A stretch of 64,000 nucleotides of DNA, taken from positions 682,001 to 746,000 of the forward strand of contig NC_051132.1 in NCBI RefSeq assembly GCF_014839805.1, in the 5' to 3' direction. Made by a program: the position numbers and the translations under genes. Shown in pieces: positions 59,459-64,000 of the stretch. Positions within the stretch are counted from its first letter, which is position 1; each line of letters begins with the position of its first letter. The notes under the pieces were generated by a model that saw only the letters and a list, made by a program, of their open reading frames with translations, did not search any database and had not been told where the DNA came from. The DNA is from Manduca sexta. Its lineage: Eukaryota > Arthropoda > Insecta > Lepidoptera > Sphingidae.

Positions 59459-59997
59459 CCTTAAAAAGTGAAACTAAAAATAAAGTTTCGGATATAAATA
59501 CGTGTGTCAACTAATTTGCCATGTTTCAAATCTCATTGCAGTTTATTTTAAAATCATTCGCTTGGATAATGCGGAGAAATTATTTTGCTAAATCAAATAT
59601 TTATTATTTTAACACTAATTATAGACTTGGCAGATAAGTAACATTTTTCGAGTAACAAGCTAAATCTCTCTTGAATAAAACTATTCGTACCAAAGAAGCA
59701 TAACTTCTCTAAATATCCGACAAACCACGCAAATTAATCTCTAGTAGTAAGGCAAAGACCACTAGAAGCACTAAAGAGAAGCTGCTTTATGTGCAAGCAG
59801 TAACCGCTGTGTTACAAGTGCCGATAAATCCGCCGCCGACACGCCACAACACATTTGTATAGCTTGCGGATACCGCCTCGGATACGGAACAAATTACGCA
59901 CGATCGATATGGTTTTGCGTAACCGCAAGATTTATACCACATGACTAAAGTCTACACTTTATGTACAACACTATCCTTGATTTCTAAAGGTTGATTA
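59459..59997. other. Non-coding stretch, nothing recognised
   Basis: AT-rich, with a GC-richer patch at 59820-59930. No motif. Confidence 0.4.
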
Positions 59998-60887
59998 TCT
60001 ATACTATTATATAAAGCTGAAGAGTTTGTTTGTTTGTTTGTTTGTTTGTTTGAACGCGCTAATCTCAGGGACTACCAGTCCAAACTGAAAAATTCTTTTT
60101 GCATTGGATAGCTCTTTGTTCGTGGAGTGCTATAGGCTATATATCATCACGCTATACCCAATAGGAGCGGAGCAGTAATGGCTAATCTCAGGCACTACCG
60201 GTCCAAACTGAAAAATTCTTTTTGCGTTGGATAGCCCTTTGTTCGTGGAGTGCTATAGGCTATATATCATCACGCTATACCCAATAGGAAAGGAGCAGTA
60301 ATGGCTAATCTCAGGAACTACCGATTCGAACTGAAAAATTCTTTTTGTGTTGAATAGCCCTTTGTTTGCGGAGTGCTCTAAGTTATATATCATCACGCTA
60401 TGACCAATAGGAGCGGAGCAGTAATGGCTAATCTCAGGAACTACCAGTTTGAACTGAAAAATTCGTTTTGTGTTGGATAGCCCTTTATTTGTGGGGTGCT
60501 ATAGGCTGTATATCATCACGCTATGACCAATAGGAGCGGAGCAGTAATGAAACATGTTGCAAATACGGGGACAATTTATTAGTTTTGAGAGCTTCCATTG
60601 GGTGCGCTGCGTAAACGGTTTAAAGTTATGCAAAAATGATGTATGACGGGATTGTTCCTCTTAAAAAGTTCTAAAGAAATATATTATAAAACAAAGTCCC
60701 CCGCTGCATCCGTCTGCCTGAACGTCTTAAACTCAAAAACTACCCAACGTATTAAGATGAATTTTGGTATGGAGACAGTTTGAAACCCTGGGAAGAACAT
60801 AGGCTCCCGGGAAATTACTACTTTTATAATGGAAAACTTTAGCCTGAAAAACTTTACAACGCGGGCGGAGCCGCGAGCAAAAGCTAG
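59998..60887 (+). mobile_element. Non-autonomous Helitron with four 123-bp units
   Basis: It starts TCTATACTATTATATAAAGC after an A and continues into (TTTG)n and four 123-bp units. The 3' region has 'cggagacagtttgaaaccc'-like text, a CGCGG/CCGCG hairpin (60860-60864 with 60871-60875), then 12 nt later ends in CTAG before a T. These are canonical Helitron ends and target. It is inverted and closely similar to 32516-33410. It has no Rep/helicase, so it would depend on an autonomous relative. Confidence 0.93.
60058..60549 (+). repeat. 123-bp tandem array, four units
   Basis: Unit starts at 60058, 60181, 60304 and 60427, exactly 123 bp apart. Units one and two are the most alike; units three and four carry distinct substitutions. 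Confidence 0.95.
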
Positions 60888-61949
60888 TAATTAATAATCA
60901 TTAGATAAATATTTTGTATGAAACATTAACTTGACCGAGGAGAAAAGTAATTACATGAAAAAATGAGCTATTTTTTTTTATTCGTTAGCCAGTAATTCCT
61001 AATTTGTGTATGTGTGTGTGTGTTTATTTTATACTATCCATGATTATCTATCAGATAACTGAAAAATGAACGCTAAAACAAAATATGTACCTAGATAACA
61101 TTTATGTCTTCATTTCAAGACTGTAGTCAATATCTTTAAAAACCTAACTTTTAACCGTCTTACATTAATATAGTTAATATAATTTTGTGCTTGCATATAA
61201 TCAGAGTTGCAATATTTTTTTGTATGTTATGAATGTGTGATGTATTTAAATTATCATTGTGAACTCAGTTTGCAATCCTAAATAAATAAATAAATATAGA
61301 TTTTAGTATAAAATTTCCTTAAATACCGGCCAGTATGGCCCTATTTTAAACAGAAAGGTCTTACAAACTTCAACGAGAGTACATCCTAAGTACAATTGTG
61401 TTGTTTAATTGCGAGACAACGCCGTCGTGTTCCGAAACATTTACGAATTGTGAGGAATTAATAAAGTTTTAAACTTGTAATTATGTACTTAGTTATTGTT
61501 TGCGGCGTACATTGTGAATATTATTTTGGAAATATTGTTAATGAGATGTCTTAAGATATTTTTGAAAAGGTGTTTTATTTGAGACTGGACGTTTCTGCGT
61601 CCTTTAGCAGTTGGTAAAATTACGTTGACTTTTCTTATATATCGATAAATCCGAAATGGATTGTAGGTACATGTTGTCATTATACCGATTTTTTGCTATG
61701 AGTGCGCTGTAGATTCAGGTACAACATATCCCCATCTATCATAAGCCTTATAATAGGCCTACCTATTTCCTTCCCTTGATATTAAGAACTACCGAATAGA
61801 TTTCATATGGTTTCCACCAAAGGACGAGGTGCTTCAATAGACAGACAAAATATTTAGTCATATATCCAGTACTTGCGATCCGTGCGAAGTCGGGTCGTGT
61901 CGGAAGTGTGTAATAAAAATAGCTCATAAGTCGTAATACCTATAAACTT
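60888..61949. other. Non-coding stretch with a Helitron-end remnant
   Basis: At 61875-61907 'gatccgtgcgaagtcgggtc' then 'gtgtcggaagt' resembles the 3' end of the 6465-6764 Helitron family, decayed. A short (TG)n lies near 61010-61022. No gene. Confidence 0.4.
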
Positions 61950-62206
61950 CACACATACATTACGCGTTTATCCTCGAAGGGGTAGATAGAGGTGCTGCCA
62001 GGGCATCCACTTTTCGCCTATCTGTTCCGTCCTATGATGTGATAGAGAAAGAGCCTCATCCTATCGCCATATCATATCACCATCATATGTCATGTCAAAT
62101 CTGTAACTAAGCTGAAAAACCATATCTCGTTACCCAACCCGAGATTCGAACCCGGAAGCTTAGAGCCATGTAGTAACATACAATCAATACACCTACGCCA
62201 CTAAGA
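61950..62206 (-). mobile_element. tRNA-derived SINE, family 2
   Basis: 'acacatacattacgcgttta' and 'tcctcgaaggggtag' mark the 3' end. 'gagattcgaacccgg' is the complement of an intact B box, and 'acctacgccactaag' marks the A-box end. A short duplication of 'catatca' lies inside the body. Confidence 0.82.
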
Positions 62207-64000
62207 TACTTATTAACTTACAAAAGTTAAAATCAGGAACGATAACACGAACCATCTCGGTATAAAATATTCTGCTAAATGTATTTATGCGAGGTAAATC
62301 CCGGACAGATTGTGTTGCAATGTGTCTAGCTCTGTTTGCGAGGGAAGGCTAAAGGGGAATTATATTAGACACCGGATTGGCTTTTGATTTCCACCGAGCG
62401 GATACCTGGGCCATTTAATGGACATTCGATTACGGGGAATACCTTTGTTAACTAGGTTTTGTGTCAAAGGTGGAATTCATTTTGTCATTTTAGTACATCG
62501 ATGTTTTAGATTATAGCACATAAAAGGTATAAATAAATTCGTAAGCTGGTTTTCTTAGCTATTTTTATATCGACTGTCAAAACGAGCTGTAATTTTATCT
62601 TAGTTCTGATTAATGTAAATGCGAAAGTTTGTGAAAATATTTGGATGTTTGTATGTTTGTTAGAAGTAAAGGTTGAACAGTTCAATAATTTGTCACACGT
62701 AAACCATAAAATATTCCATGGGAAATGTGGCGCTGCTGTCGTGCTGATGACGTCACAGATCGCTGTAGTGATACAAAGACTTTTATAACTGGAATGGCTT
62801 AGTCAATAATAAATATTCTATACTGCGCTTAAATTCAAAATCTTGGGTCCAACCCGCGATCTTCGTCTTGACAGATGGGTTTCATTCTAGAAGCGCCTCT
62901 TCGAGATCACAAAACGGCCCGGCGGAAGATCAGCTCTGGTTATTATGAGCATATGCTGAGATGAGATTACTTTTGTGACGAACGAATTGATTAAAGTATT
63001 TTTTTTGTTTATTTTTTTTATTATTTGTAATCTTGCTTATTACAAAATTGTTCATCCTTTCTTTCCAGATAGAGGCGCTAGGTATGCATCTAATAAATCA
63101 ATACAGTACATTTGCTTTAACTATTCTGTAATCTCTTGATCTCCGTGCTGGCACTGCATTGGCTATAAAAACCAGCGCTTTTACCGCTTTAGAGATTTAA
63201 ACAGCGCTTTCGTTTAAAGGTTATTAAGCTAATCGCTTCTTTGCCAGAGATCGGCACGCTGCCAACTACGGGATGTTAAAACATAAAATTCTCGCTTGAA
63301 ACTACGTATAGTGTATAAATTGTGTAGTGTATAAAATAAGCATTATTCTTATTATATTTTCTTCGTGATTTCTTCGCGAGAGTTCCCGCAAGAAAATTAA
63401 CAAAAAGGGCAAACGAAATGACAAAATTCGAACTTAAACTATTGTCTAAAATTAGATGTTTATTATTTGTAATGTATTTTTTTCATTAAATAACTATTTA
63501 TATTTGTTAATTTATTAATCTGTTTAATACAAATCAATATAAGTTGATTCCCCCGACGTCTATCCACCAAATTTTACCGAATTAAAACAAAAGAGTCCGT
63601 AACATTCTATTTTAATTACAACACAAAGTAGGCCCGGAAACTAAACACAAGAACGAATCCCGGGTCCCGGACTAACCCGGGACAATAATAAACACCCGTT
63701 AGTGAACTGTAATCCTGTTTGTTGTGCGGCCGGCAGCTAGTTACCGAAGGATTTACAACTCTACGTGTGGACAATGGACATACGCTCTCAATTGTGACTA
63801 CTATAGACATCACTTTGGATGCGTTTTCGTTAGATTTAGGAGACTGAGCAATGGCGAAAGGTGCAATTTACCGAAAGAGAACCCGACACAATATATAAGA
63901 AATGAAAGTAAAAGATGCTTCTACGTAAAATTTTATACGAAGAAAATATTCGTAGAATCAGCCCTTTTAGTTGTTACGAATATGTATTTAACTCGGTGCT
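62207..64000. other. Non-coding stretch, nothing firmly recognised
   Basis: Positions 62608-62670 keep 'taatgtaaatgcgaaagttt' and 'gtgaaaatatttggatg', like the 5' part of a Helitron. TGACGTCA occurs at 62748-62755. A 7-bp inverted repeat TCCCGGG/CCCGGGA lies at 63658-63682. No gene. Confidence 0.35.

Noticed and set aside
1..64000. CRISPR arrays, operons, prophage or other bacterial systems
   Set aside because: The direct repeats present belong to Helitron arrays, SINEs and microsatellites; no bacterial-type genes or spacing were seen.

Overview
The window looks like gene-poor, AT-rich chromosomal DNA from a moth or butterfly. The evidence is the repeat content rather than genes: Helitrons with the lepidopteran ends (TC start, CTAG end after a GC-rich hairpin and an 'AAAGCTAG' terminus), two abundant tRNA-headed SINE families, ends resembling the Bombyx BMC1 LINE, and a CR1/Jockey-type reverse transcriptase with a (TTGAATTT)n tail. 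I found no convincing host protein-coding exon, tRNA gene, rRNA gene or CRISPR array. Nearly every open frame in the window is either chance or part of a mobile element, so this is probably intergenic or long-intron sequence.

Layout. 1-6.5 kb: AT-rich DNA with a nested retroposon (an R1-like fragment inside a BMC1-like fragment, with a perfect 16-bp target duplication), one family-1 SINE, two family-2 SINEs in tandem and a Penelope-like remnant. 6.5-8.2 kb: a 300-bp Helitron and a GC-rich imperfect palindrome. 8.25-15.96 kb: two 3.6-kb near-identical segments on either side of a run of exactly 500 N. Their homology stops exactly at the N-run on both sides, which is the signature of two unmerged overlapping contigs (probably two haplotypes) rather than a biological tandem duplication. 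16-32 kb: scattered SINEs, BMC1-like ends, a perfect 18-bp hairpin and a small minisatellite. 32.5-33.4 kb: a Helitron carrying four 123-bp units. 35-44.9 kb: more SINE and LINE ends, the only substantial coding frame (a 5'-truncated LINE reverse transcriptase, 40791-42047) and an unclassified repeat present twice. 46-50 kb: an unassigned GC-rich open frame, a 126-bp hAT-like MITE with an 8-bp target duplication, and a Penelope-like insertion with perfect 45-bp inverted arms, a 13-bp target duplication and a degenerate hammerhead-like motif. 52-64 kb: SINE fragments, Helitron fragments, a SINE with an 11-bp target duplication, and a second 123-bp-array Helitron inverted relative to the first.

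The elements do not form a pathway. What they record is a history of insertion, nesting, array turnover and haplotype divergence. The most useful items for a reader are the probable assembly duplication, a 29-bp micro-inversion between its two copies, the Helitron arrays whose units have shifted register between copies, and the Penelope-like/hammerhead-like insertion. Family names are assigned from remembered motifs and visible structure; no database search was possible.
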